DNA from: an uncultured Pelagibacteraceae bacterium
GTDB taxonomy: Bacteria > Pseudomonadota > Alphaproteobacteria > Pelagibacterales > Pelagibacteraceae
Direction of reading: 5' to 3'
Assembly (NCBI GenBank): GCA_902515185.1
Contig: CABXTN010000007.1
Span: 1-46,875, forward strand
DNA: 46,875 bases
Part shown: positions 35,736-43,597 of the stretch, piece after piece
Position numbering within the stretch: the stretch's first letter is position 1
Layout: every line of letters begins with the position of its first letter
Translations under genes and position numbers: made by a program
The notes under the pieces: generated by a model
Told to the model about the DNA's origin: nothing
Databases searched by the model: none
Seen by the model: only the letters and a program-made list of their open reading frames with translations

Positions 35736-36681
35736 ACATAGAAGAGCCTTTATTATTGGTATTAAGGGTTTATCTCTGACTAAATCTGAAATATTATTTA
35801 TAAAGAAATATAAACCTTGGGGAGTTATTCTTTTTTCTAGGAATGTTAAAAATATAGATCAGGTAAAAAAACTTACAGATAAAATCAAAAAAATTTACAA
35901 AGATAATAACTATCCTATTTTGATTGATCAAGAAGGTGGTCGTGTTTCAAGATTAAATAATATAATTTTAACATCTGCATTCTCAAGTGAATATTTTGGA
36001 AAAGTTTTTGAAAGAAATAAATTTAATTTTAAATATCATCTAGAGATATATATAAATCAAGTTTCTTACATATTAGAAAAATTAGGTGTCAATATAAATA
36101 CATCACCGTTACTAGATATTAGAAAAAAAAAATCCAGCTTAATTATTGGCGATCGCTCTTTTTCATCTAACCCACGAAAAGTGAAAACCATCGGTGAATT
36201 ATTTATTAAAAAATTTCATAAAAATAGAATAGGAACTGTAATTAAACATATACCTGGTCATGGATTAGCAAAGACAGATAGTCATTTTGCCACTCCAGTT
36301 GTTAAAAAAAGTCTTAATTATTTAATTAAAAATGATTTTTATCCTTTTAAAAATCAGAAATCTATTTTTGCCATGACAGCTCACATAATTTATCAAAAAA
36401 TTGACCCACAAAATACCGCTACACATTCTAAAAAAATTATTAAACTTATTAGAAATAAAATAAATTTTAAAGATATTATAATTTCTGATGATATTTCAAT
36501 GAAGGCTTTAAAGTTTTCAGTTAAGATTAGTACACAAAAAGCATTTAAAGCAGGTTGTAATTTAGTTTTACATTGTAATGCTAGAATGTCAGAAATGATA
36601 GCAGTTGCCCAAAATTCACCAATATTAGATAATTTTTTGCTGAAAAAAACTCAAAAATTTTATAAACTTATAAATAATTAA
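35728..36681 (+). CDS. nagZ: NagZ beta-N-acetylhexosaminidase
   Basis: A 317-residue glycoside hydrolase family 3 protein that removes N-acetylglucosamine from muropeptides during cell-wall recycling. PWGVILFSRNVKN, LIDQEGGRVSRL, and the catalytic IPGHGLAKTDSHFATP are classic; the nucleophile region is ISDDISMKAL. ATG at 35728 is chosen because it overlaps the preceding stop as ATGATTAA; an upstream TTG at 35722 is less likely. A 10-A run lies at 36123-36132 inside the intact frame. Confidence 0.95.
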   Translation: MIKHRRAFIIGIKGLSLTKSEILFIKKYKPWGVILFSRNVKNIDQVKKLTDKIKKIYKDNNYPILIDQEGGRVSRLNNIILTSAFSSEYFGKVFERNKFNFKYHLEIYINQVSYILEKLGVNINTSPLLDIRKKKSSLIIGDRSFSSNPRKVKTIGELFIKKFHKNRIGTVIKHIPGHGLAKTDSHFATPVVKKSLNYLIKNDFYPFKNQKSIFAMTAHIIYQKIDPQNTATHSKKIIKLIRNKINFKDIIISDDISMKALKFSVKISTQKAFKAGCNLVLHCNARMSEMIAVAQNSPILDNFLLKKTQKFYKLINN

Positions 36682-37419
36682 ATGACAATAAACACACCAT
36701 TAGAATTTAATGTTAACCTGACAACATTCCAAGGTCCATTGCAAGCCCTCCTTGATTTAGCAAAATCTCAGAAAGTCAATTTAGAAAATATTTCTATAAC
36801 AAAATTAGCAGATCAATTCCATGAGTTTATAATGCAATCAAAAGACCTAAATTTAGAAATTGCTTCTGAGTATTTGCTTATGGCTACATGGTTAGCTTAT
36901 TTAAAGTCAAAACTTTTATTACCCGAAACAGAAGAGGAAGAATTCAAAGCTTTGGAAGTGGCAGAGAAATTAAAGTTACAGCTTAAAAAATTGGAATTAA
37001 TAAGGCTGTTGTCTGATCAGATGCTAAAAAGTAAAAGATTAGGTAAAGATATCTTTATGAGAGGTATTAAAGGTCAAATAAAATCTATTTATAGTTCTGA
37101 ATATAGCCTTTCTTTATTCGAACTTCTTAAAACTTACGCAAACATTGTAATGACAAAAGATTTTCATCGAATAAACATCCCAAGACTTCCTGTCTTTACA
37201 ACAGAAGAAGGAATTAATGAAATCAAAAAATATTTTGGAAAGTTGAAAGATTGGAAAAACTTAGATGACCTAATACCAAAAAATTTTAATAGTAAAAATA
37301 ATTTAAGAAGAACAGGTCAGGCAGGTATTTTTGCAGGTTCACTTGAGCTTGCTAAAGAAGGTAACGTTTCAATAAAACAAGAAAACTTATTTGAAAAGAT
37401 TTTTATAAAGGAAAAGTAA
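36682..37419 (+). CDS. scpA: ScpA segregation and condensation protein
   Basis: A 245-residue kleisin that links SMC head domains in chromosome condensation. FQGPLQALLDLAKSQKVNLENISITKLADQFHEFI is the kleisin N-terminal motif, and LEIASEYLLMATWLAYLKSKLLLP follows. The C-terminal winged helix is less conserved. It starts immediately after the nagZ stop and abuts scpB. Confidence 0.94.
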   Translation: MTINTPLEFNVNLTTFQGPLQALLDLAKSQKVNLENISITKLADQFHEFIMQSKDLNLEIASEYLLMATWLAYLKSKLLLPETEEEEFKALEVAEKLKLQLKKLELIRLLSDQMLKSKRLGKDIFMRGIKGQIKSIYSSEYSLSLFELLKTYANIVMTKDFHRINIPRLPVFTTEEGINEIKKYFGKLKDWKNLDDLIPKNFNSKNNLRRTGQAGIFAGSLELAKEGNVSIKQENLFEKIFIKEK

Positions 37420-38109
37420 ATGAAAAAAGTAGATAATAACGTTTTAAAATTTCCTTCAAACCTAACAAGCGGTGAAAGGGAAGTCGAGGCTATACTATTT
37501 GCTGCAGCTGAACCTTTAGAGATAGAATCAATCGAAGCCAAAATATCAAAAAATATTAATGTTAAAAAAGTTTTAGACAAACTAAAAAATGTATACACTG
37601 AAAGAGGTATAAATTTAGTTTGTATTTCAAATAAATGGTCTTTTAGAACAGCAAAAAATTTATCAAATTTAATGTCTCAACAAAAAACTGTAGAGAAAAA
37701 ACTTTCAAAAGCAGCAATTGAAACGCTTGCAATAATTGTTTATCATCAACCTGTTACAAGAGCAGAAATTGAAGAAATAAGGGGTGTGGCGTTTGGAACC
37801 AATACATTAGATATATTGATGGAATTAAATTGGGTTAAACCACAAGGTAGAAAAGATGTACCAGGTAAACCAATCCAATACGCCACTACCGATGATTTCT
37901 TAAGCCATTTCAATATTCAAAAATTAACGGATTTACCAACTGTAGACGAACTTGGTTCTGCTGGATTAATCGACACAAGTTCTGTAGATTCTGCAGTTTT
38001 CGGCACCGGTAAATTTTACAAAGAAAATCAAGAAGAAAAAAAAGAAAATATATATTCAAATATTGATGAAATGTTAAGTAGTACATTAAAAGACAAAGAA
38101 AGTGACTAA
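37420..38109 (+). CDS. scpB: ScpB segregation and condensation protein
   Basis: A 229-residue winged-helix partner of ScpA. REVEAILFAAAEPLEIESIEAKI is the family opening. LSKAAIETLAIIVYHQPVTRAEIEEIRGV and GRKDVPGKPIQYATTDDFLSHF are the second winged-helix motifs. The last ~50 residues are an acidic, Lys/Ser-rich tail. tatA follows after 43 bases, the largest gap within this operon. Confidence 0.94.
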   Translation: MKKVDNNVLKFPSNLTSGEREVEAILFAAAEPLEIESIEAKISKNINVKKVLDKLKNVYTERGINLVCISNKWSFRTAKNLSNLMSQQKTVEKKLSKAAIETLAIIVYHQPVTRAEIEEIRGVAFGTNTLDILMELNWVKPQGRKDVPGKPIQYATTDDFLSHFNIQKLTDLPTVDELGSAGLIDTSSVDSAVFGTGKFYKENQEEKKENIYSNIDEMLSSTLKDKESD

Positions 38110-38152
38110 AAAGATACTTTTAAAAACATAATAAAAGTTATATAAAAACACC

Positions 38153-38350
38153 ATGAGTATAGGATTTTGGCAAATAGCTATTGTTGTTATTCTTGTAGTT
38201 TTGCTTTTTGGCAGAGGTAAAATTTCTAGTTTAATGGGAGATGTGGCTAAAGGTATAAAAAGTTTCAAAAGAGGTATGGCCAACGATGGTGATGATGGTC
38301 AGCCAAAAAATATATCTGAAAATAATCAAGACTCAGATAAAAAAGAATAA
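38153..38350 (+). CDS. tatA: TatA twin-arginine translocase subunit
   Basis: A 65-residue Tat pore-forming subunit. It has an N-terminal membrane helix [19 protein letters not shown] (residues 2-20) ending in the FGRGK hinge. The amphipathic helix [19 protein letters not shown] follows, and then an acidic tail. It is the first gene of tatA-tatB-tatC. A minus-strand ORF across it is a shadow. Confidence 0.95.
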   Translation: MSIGFWQIAIVVILVVLLFGRGKISSLMGDVAKGIKSFKRGMANDGDDGQPKNISENNQDSDKKE

Positions 38351-38355
38351 ATCAA

Positions 38356-38577
38356 ATGCCACAAATTGGCTGGTTTGAAATATTAATAATTGTTTCAATT
38401 GCTATAATTGTAGTTGGTCCTAAAGATTTTCCTGTAATGCTTAAAAAAATAGGTTCATGGATAGGTTCTGTTAAAAAATATGTTTCAAGTGTTCAGAGCG
38501 AAATATCTTCTTTAGAAAATGAAGAGATTATAGACAATAAAAAAAAAGAAACAAAAGTAGACAATAATGACATCTAA
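38356..38577 (+). CDS. tatB: TatB twin-arginine translocase subunit, short
   Basis: A 73-residue Tat receptor component. The membrane helix IGWFEILIIVSIAIIVVGPKDFP is the TatB signature, with the GPKDFP hinge, followed by an amphipathic helix. Many TatB proteins run to 120-200 residues; here nearly all of the C-terminal tail is gone. It overlaps tatC by 11 bases. Confidence 0.93.
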   Translation: MPQIGWFEILIIVSIAIIVVGPKDFPVMLKKIGSWIGSVKKYVSSVQSEISSLENEEIIDNKKKETKVDNNDI

Positions 38578-39337
38578 TGATGATAAAATGGGTTTCATCA
38601 GTCACCTCACTGAACTAAGAAAAAGATTAATAAGTTGTTTAATATTTTTAATGGGTATTTTTGTAATATGTTATTTTTTTTCAGATTATATTTATGGGTT
38701 TTTAGTTGAACCTTATTCTTCATCTGTTGAAAATGATGGAATAGAAAGACGTTTAATATTTACTGCTTTACAAGAAACCTTTTTAACATATCTGAAAGTC
38801 TCATTTTTTACTGCTTTTTTTATAACATTTCCCTTTATATTAATTCAAATTTGGATGTTTATAGCACCAGGATTATATAAACATGAAAAATCTGCATTAA
38901 TGCCTTACTTAATAATAACACCTATATTATTTATACTTGGTGGCATGCTCGTATATTATTTAATTATGCCCCTAGCAATAAAATTTTTTCTTTCATTTGA
39001 AAGCTCAGGTACAATAACTAATTTACCAATTCAATTAGAGGCAAAGGTTAATGAATATTTATCATTAATAATGAAACTTATTTTTGCTTTTGGTATAAGT
39101 TTTCAATTACCTGTTGTTCTAAGTTTGTTAGCAAGGATTGGTTTTATTGATTCGAAATTTTTAAAACAAAGAAGAAAATACGTAGTTGTAATAATATTTG
39201 CTGCAGCAGCATTACTGACACCACCTGATCCTATTACGCAAATTGGATTAGCAATACCGCTTTTAATTTTATATGAATTATCAATTTTTTCTGTAAATAT
39301 AATAGAAAAAAAAGCTAAAGAAAAAGAACATGCATAA
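38567..39337 (+). CDS. tatC: TatC twin-arginine translocase core
   Basis: A 256-residue, six-span inner-membrane protein that recognises twin-arginine signal peptides. FISHLTELRKRLISCLIF at the N-terminus and the FLTYLKVSFF region, FPFILIQIWMFIAPGLY, and LLTPPDPITQI near residue 220 are diagnostic. It overlaps tatB at its start and serS by 8 bases at its end. Confidence 0.96.
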   Translation: MTSNDDKMGFISHLTELRKRLISCLIFLMGIFVICYFFSDYIYGFLVEPYSSSVENDGIERRLIFTALQETFLTYLKVSFFTAFFITFPFILIQIWMFIAPGLYKHEKSALMPYLIITPILFILGGMLVYYLIMPLAIKFFLSFESSGTITNLPIQLEAKVNEYLSLIMKLIFAFGISFQLPVVLSLLARIGFIDSKFLKQRRKYVVVIIFAAAALLTPPDPITQIGLAIPLLILYELSIFSVNIIEKKAKEKEHA

Positions 39338-40271
39338 CATTAAAGATATTAGAACTAACCTAGACAGTTTTGAAAGACTTATATCAAAGCGTAATATCAA
39401 AATTGAAAAAAATAATATCATTAAACTTGATGCAGAAAATAGAAGCTTAATTCAAAGTAAAGAACTATTAGAAAAAGAAAAAAAAGATATATCAAAAAAA
39501 AAAGATCAAAATTTATTTGAAAAATCTAAAGAAATTTCAAAAAAAATTGAAAAAATATCTACAGATCAATCTAAAATTAAATTTAAACTTGATAACATAT
39601 TGTCTTCACTGCCTAACTTACCTTTAGATGATGTACCAGTAGGTATGGATGAAAATTCAAATGTTGAAATTAAAAAATATGGTGAATTAAAAAAATTTGA
39701 TTTTAATCCTAAATCACACTATGAGATTGGTAATGATCTTAATATGCTAGATTTTGATTTAGCTACCAAAACAACAGGATCAAGATTTGTATTTGTAAAA
39801 AATAAGTTGGCTCATTTAGAAAGAGCTCTATCAAATTTTATGATTGATACGCATATAAATAAAAATAATTATTCTGAGATATCTCCACCTTTAATCGCTA
39901 ATGAGAATACTATGTTTGGTACCGGGCAGTTGCCAAAGTTTGAAAATGATCAATTTGAGTTAATTCTAGATGATAAAAATGAACGTAAATTTTTAATCCC
40001 TACAGCTGAAGTTATATTAACAAATATGGTAAAAGATAAAATTTTAGATATTAAAGATCTTCCATTACGATTAGTGGCCTCAACACCATGTTTTAGAAAA
40101 GAAGCAGGCAGTTATGGTAAGGATACTAAGGGTATGATAAGACAACATCAATTTTATAAAGTTGAGCTAGTGAGCATTGTTGAGCCAAATAGCTGTAGTA
40201 ATGAATTAGACAGAATGACAAACTGCGCAACAGATATTTTAGATCAACTTAAATTACCTTATAGAAAAGTG
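39330..40271 (+). pseudogene. serS: 3'-truncated serS portion of the chimeric ORF
   Basis: This is the seryl-tRNA synthetase part (residues 1-~314). It has the tRNA-binding coiled coil and motifs 1-2 but not motif 3, which binds ATP and is needed for amino-acid activation. SerS is essential, so a complete copy must exist elsewhere if this joint is real. Confidence 0.85.
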
Positions 40272-40463
40272 TATGCTGGTGGAATTGGATATTTTTCTTC
40301 AAATGGTGACTTTGATACATGTATAGCCTTAAGGACGGCTATAGCGAAAAATAATAAATATTATGTTCAAGCAGGTGCTGGTATAGTTGCTGACAGTAAA
40401 CCAATCAAAGAATACGATGAAACAGTTAACAAAGCTAAAGCCTTAATAAGTGCACTCGAATAA
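39330..40463 (+). CDS. Chimeric ORF: SerS N-terminal ~314 residues joined to TrpE C-terminal ~63 residues
   Basis: This 377-residue frame is two genes joined. Residues 1-~314 are seryl-tRNA synthetase: the coiled-coil tRNA arm (~25-95), TTGSRFVFVKNKLAHLERAL, TAEVILTNMV, and class II motif 2, FRKEAGSYGKDTKGMI at 255-270, ending DQLKLPYRKV. A real SerS continues with ~100 more residues including motif 3; these are absent. From Tyr315 the sequence is the end of anthranilate synthase component I: YAGGIGYFSSNGDFDTCIAL, YVQAGAGIVADS, ETVNKAKAL. The joint is at about 40266-40275. The product would lack seryl-adenylate chemistry and most of TrpE. tatC-serS upstream and trpE-trpG downstream are normal neighbours on their own sides. 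Confidence 0.9.
   Translation: MHNIKDIRTNLDSFERLISKRNIKIEKNNIIKLDAENRSLIQSKELLEKEKKDISKKKDQNLFEKSKEISKKIEKISTDQSKIKFKLDNILSSLPNLPLDDVPVGMDENSNVEIKKYGELKKFDFNPKSHYEIGNDLNMLDFDLATKTTGSRFVFVKNKLAHLERALSNFMIDTHINKNNYSEISPPLIANENTMFGTGQLPKFENDQFELILDDKNERKFLIPTAEVILTNMVKDKILDIKDLPLRLVASTPCFRKEAGSYGKDTKGMIRQHQFYKVELVSIVEPNSCSNELDRMTNCATDILDQLKLPYRKVYAGGIGYFSSNGDFDTCIALRTAIAKNNKYYVQAGAGIVADSKPIKEYDETVNKAKALISALE
40272..40463 (+). pseudogene. trpE: 5'-truncated trpE portion of the chimeric ORF
   Basis: About 63 C-terminal residues of anthranilate synthase component I, from YAGGIGYF to the stop. CIALRT and QAGAGIVADS, parts of the chorismate site, are kept, but roughly the first 400+ residues are missing. 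The stop overlaps trpG by one base (TAATG), the expected trpE-trpG junction. Confidence 0.88.
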
Positions 40464-41038
40464 TGAAAATTTTATTAATAGATAATTACGATAGTTTTAC
40501 ATTTAATTTATTCCATTATCTTTCTTCGTTAAATGTAAAAGTTGACGTCATTAGAAATGATAAAATAACACCTAAACAAATTTTAAAAAAAAAGTATCAC
40601 AAAATAGTTATTTCGCCAGGTCCAGGAAATCCAAATCAATCAGGTAATTGTATTAAAATCGTAAAATCTCTTTATAAAAAAATTCCAATATTGGGTGTTT
40701 GTTTAGGTCATCAAATAATTGGACAAGTTTTTGGATCAAAAATAGTGCAAACTAAAAAATTAATGCATGGAAAAACTAGCAAAATTATTTCTAATAAAAA
40801 AGGGATACTAGAAAATTTACCAAAAATATTTGATGCAACTAGATATCATAGCCTAATAATTGATAAAAAAACTATATCTAGAGATCTTGAAATTATAGCT
40901 GAAACCAGAGATGGTTTGATTATGGGTATTAAACATAAGAAATATAATGTGCATGGAGTGCAATTTCATCCAGAAAGTATTAAAACAAAGATAGGTATTA
41001 AAATATTAAAAAACTTTATTAATTATAAGCTTAAATGA
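40463..41038 (+). CDS. trpG: Anthranilate synthase component II (glutamine amidotransferase)
   Basis: A 191-residue class I glutamine amidotransferase that feeds ammonia to TrpE. LLIDNYDSFTFNLFHYL is the TrpG/PabA start, VISPGPGNPNQSG follows, the nucleophile Cys is in LGVCLGHQIIG, and the His/Glu pair in GVQFHPESI. The conserved RYHSLIID segment is present. TrpG versus PabA cannot be separated by sequence alone, but the trpDC neighbours favour TrpG. It overlaps the frameshifted trpD by 4 bases. Confidence 0.93.
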   Translation: MKILLIDNYDSFTFNLFHYLSSLNVKVDVIRNDKITPKQILKKKYHKIVISPGPGNPNQSGNCIKIVKSLYKKIPILGVCLGHQIIGQVFGSKIVQTKKLMHGKTSKIISNKKGILENLPKIFDATRYHSLIIDKKTISRDLEIIAETRDGLIMGIKHKKYNVHGVQFHPESIKTKIGIKILKNFINYKLK

Positions 41039-42028
41039 TAGAATTTATAAAAAAAATCAAAAATAAAAAAAATTTATCTTTTAAAGAAAGTATATCTGCT
41101 TTTAAAATTTTAATGGAAGGCAAAGCAAAAGATGAAGAAATATTTGATTTTTTGACATCGCTATCTTTAAAGGGAGAAGCATCTGACGAAATTGCTGGGG
41201 GGGGTTTATACCTTAAGAGATAAATCAAAAAGAGTTAAAGTAGATAATTGTATTGATACATGTGGTACAGGTGGAGATGGTAAGAATACTCTAAATATTT
41301 CTACTGCATCTGCATTATTATTAGCTAGTATGGGTATTAAAGTTGCCAAGCATGGAAATAAAGCTGTTTCATCAAAATGTGGGTCAGGAGATGTATTAGA
41401 AGAATTAAATATTAAAATTAACTTAGAGCCTAAAGATATTGAGGAACAAATTCACAAAAACAATTTTGGTTTTATGTTTGCGCCTAATTATCATAATGCA
41501 ATGAAATTTGTAGGACCAACAAGAAAAAAAATTGGTAAAAGGACTATTTTTAATATGATTGGTCCTTTAAGTAGCCCTGCTCTGGTCAAGCGCCAAGTAA
41601 TTGGTGTCTTTGATAAAAAATTTTTAACTGTATTTGCAAATGCACTAAAAAATTTAGATATTAAATTTGCATGGATTGTAAATAGTGAAGATGGTTTAGA
41701 TGAAATATCACCTTATGCTAAAACTAATATAGTACAATTAAAAGATAAAAAAATTTCTGAAATTGTTATAGACCCAAAAAATTTTAATGTTAATGCAGAT
41801 AAATTTGAAAATCTTGTTGGAGATGATGCTAAATTTAATGCTAAAAAAATGGTAGATATATTCAAAGGTGAAGATAATGATTTTTCTAAAGCAGTCTGCT
41901 TAAATGCTGCAGCAGGCTTAATTGTTTCAGAAAAGTATGATAATTTTGGATCCGCATATAATTATGCAAGGGATTTTATAAAATCAGGTAAAGCATATGA
42001 ACATTTGGTAAAAATACAAAATGTCTGA
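41035..42028 (+). pseudogene. trpD: Anthranilate phosphoribosyltransferase, split by a +1 frameshift at G8
   Basis: Frame 1 (41035-41223) gives the N-terminal helical domain, ending at ASDEIAGG then a stop. The next frame continues as GGVYTLRDKSKRVKVDNCIDTCGTGGDGKNTLNISTASALL to the stop at 42028, with the PRPP motif GTGGDG, KHGNKAVSS, and FNMIGPL. The break lies in eight G at 41197-41204. Seven G would read IAGGVYTLRDK in one open frame of about 330 residues, the family length. Phosphoribosyl transfer in tryptophan synthesis is lost unless slippage or a sequencing error is involved. Confidence 0.93.
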
Positions 42029-42815
42029 AAATACCCTTGATAAAATAATTAAAAAAAAGTGGGAAAAAATTGATACTTTCAAAAAAATCAAAGACATAAA
42101 TCTCTTACAAGATCTGATTGATAAAAATAATTATTTTATCGATTTTAAAGAAAAAATTCAAAATACAATAATTTCTAATAAATTAGCACTCATAGCGGAA
42201 ATTAAAAAAGCTAGTCCATCTGCTGGAATTATTATTGATGAATATAGTCCAGTCAAAATTGCAAATATTTATAAAAATAATAATGCTACATGTTTGTCAG
42301 TTTTAACAGAAGAGAATTTTTTTTTAGGTAACTTAAATCATATCAGCGAAATTAAAAAAGAAATAAAATTACCAGTTTTATGTAAAGATTTTTTTGTTGA
42401 TAAATATCAAGTGCCTCTAGCAAAAAGCTATGGCGCTGATGCAATATTAATAATTATGGCAGCCGTATCAGATAAAATTGCCTATGAGATGTATGAGGAT
42501 GCTTTAAAATTTAACATGTCAGTTATTGTTGAAGTTCACACTGTTCAAGAAGCTAAAAGAGCGTTAAATTTCAAGGAAGCTTTAATAGGAATAAATAACA
42601 GAAACTTAAAAACATTAAAAACAGATATAAATACAACCTACGATATTCACGATGTGTTGATAAATCATAATGGTCCACTAATATCTGAGAGTGGAATAAA
42701 AAGTAAAAATGAAATTTTAGATTTAATTGATAAAACAAAAATTAAAACTTTTTTAATTGGTGAATCACTTCTTAAAAATTTAGAAAAAAATTCTATTTTC
42801 ACTTTATTTAACTAA
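42021..42815 (+). CDS. trpC: Indole-3-glycerol phosphate synthase
   Basis: A 264-residue TIM barrel closing the indole ring in tryptophan synthesis. LIAEIKKASPSAGII carries the catalytic Lys region, LSVLTEENFFLGNLNHI, LPVLCKDFFVDKYQ, IVEVHTVQEAKRAL and LIGINNRNLKT are the signature elements, with ISESGI and FLIGESLL near the end. It is intact and overlaps trpD by 8 bases, showing that the operon's downstream gene is still open even though trpD is split. Confidence 0.95.
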   Translation: MSENTLDKIIKKKWEKIDTFKKIKDINLLQDLIDKNNYFIDFKEKIQNTIISNKLALIAEIKKASPSAGIIIDEYSPVKIANIYKNNNATCLSVLTEENFFLGNLNHISEIKKEIKLPVLCKDFFVDKYQVPLAKSYGADAILIIMAAVSDKIAYEMYEDALKFNMSVIVEVHTVQEAKRALNFKEALIGINNRNLKTLKTDINTTYDIHDVLINHNGPLISESGIKSKNEILDLIDKTKIKTFLIGESLLKNLEKNSIFTLFN

Positions 42816-42860
42816 ATTAATCGCAATTAACGCGGTTTTTAAGCTATTGTTAATTTAAAA

Positions 42861-42875
42861 GAACTTTTGTAGAAC
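42861..42875. promoter_or_regulatory. LexA box upstream of lexA
   Basis: GAACTTTTGTAGAAC is GAAC-N7-GAAC, on the opposite strand GTTC-N7-GTTC, the direct-repeat SOS operator of alphaproteobacteria. It ends 22 bases before the lexA start at 42898, where bound LexA would block its own promoter. Confidence 0.9.
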
Positions 42876-42897
42876 ATATGTGTACTTAATTTGTTCT

Positions 42898-43575
42898 ATG
42901 TTAACTAAAAAACAAAAAAACCTGTTACTATTTATCAACAAAAAGTTGAGATCTTCAGGTATTTCTCCATCATATGAAGAAATGAAATCTTCATTAAATC
43001 TTAAATCTAAATCAGGAATACATAGATTAATAAGTGCTTTAGAAGAGAGAGGTTTTATTAAAAGACTAGCCCATAAGGCTAGAGCTCTAGAGGTTGTTAA
43101 ATTACCTGAAACCGCTTCTGCAAACGATATTTATAATAGTTTTTCACCTAGCGTAATAAAAGGTGGTCTAGATGACATTACAAACCGTAATGATGGATCT
43201 GAAATTCCTGTTTTAGGAAAAATTGCAGCTGGTACACCTGTTGAAGCTATACAAAATGAGGTTTCTAGAATTCCTTTACCTAGCAATATAGAGAAAAAAG
43301 GTGAATATTTTGGATTGAAAGTACAAGGAGATTCCATGATTGAGGCAGGTATAAATGATGGGGATACAGTCGTAATTAAAAAAACAGATATAGCAGATAA
43401 CGGTAAAATAGTAGTTGCGTTAATTGATGATCATGAGGCAATGCTAAAAAGAATTAGAAAAAAAGGAAAAACAGTTGCACTAGAAAGTGCCAATAAAAAT
43501 TACGAAACTAAAATTTTTGGACCTGATAGAGTGAAAGTTCAGGGAGTTCTTGTATCTTTATATAGAAGTTTCTAA
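42898..43575 (+). CDS. lexA: LexA SOS repressor
   Basis: A 225-residue self-cleaving repressor. The N-terminal winged helix (1-~70) has SGISPSYEEMKSSLNLKSKS. The cleavage site is Ala111-Gly112 (KIAAGTP), with the dyad Ser146 (QGDSMIEAG) and Lys184 (EAMLKRI). ATG at 42898 is preferred because the box at 42861-42875 then falls at the promoter; a GTG at 42880 would add six residues. The lexA-gltX order follows trpC, as in the alphaproteobacterial cluster, although moaC and moeA are absent. Confidence 0.96.
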   Translation: MLTKKQKNLLLFINKKLRSSGISPSYEEMKSSLNLKSKSGIHRLISALEERGFIKRLAHKARALEVVKLPETASANDIYNSFSPSVIKGGLDDITNRNDGSEIPVLGKIAAGTPVEAIQNEVSRIPLPSNIEKKGEYFGLKVQGDSMIEAGINDGDTVVIKKTDIADNGKIVVALIDDHEAMLKRIRKKGKTVALESANKNYETKIFGPDRVKVQGVLVSLYRSF

Positions 43576-43597
43576 ATAAATATAATAAACAATTAGA

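Noticed and set aside
41192-42028. Independent gene starting at TTG 41192
   Set aside because: Its first residues are the out-of-frame continuation of trpD, not a separate start.
42816-42860. Terminator between trpC and lexA
   Set aside because: Only a weak TTAA…TTAA pairing with no stable stem or T-run could be found.
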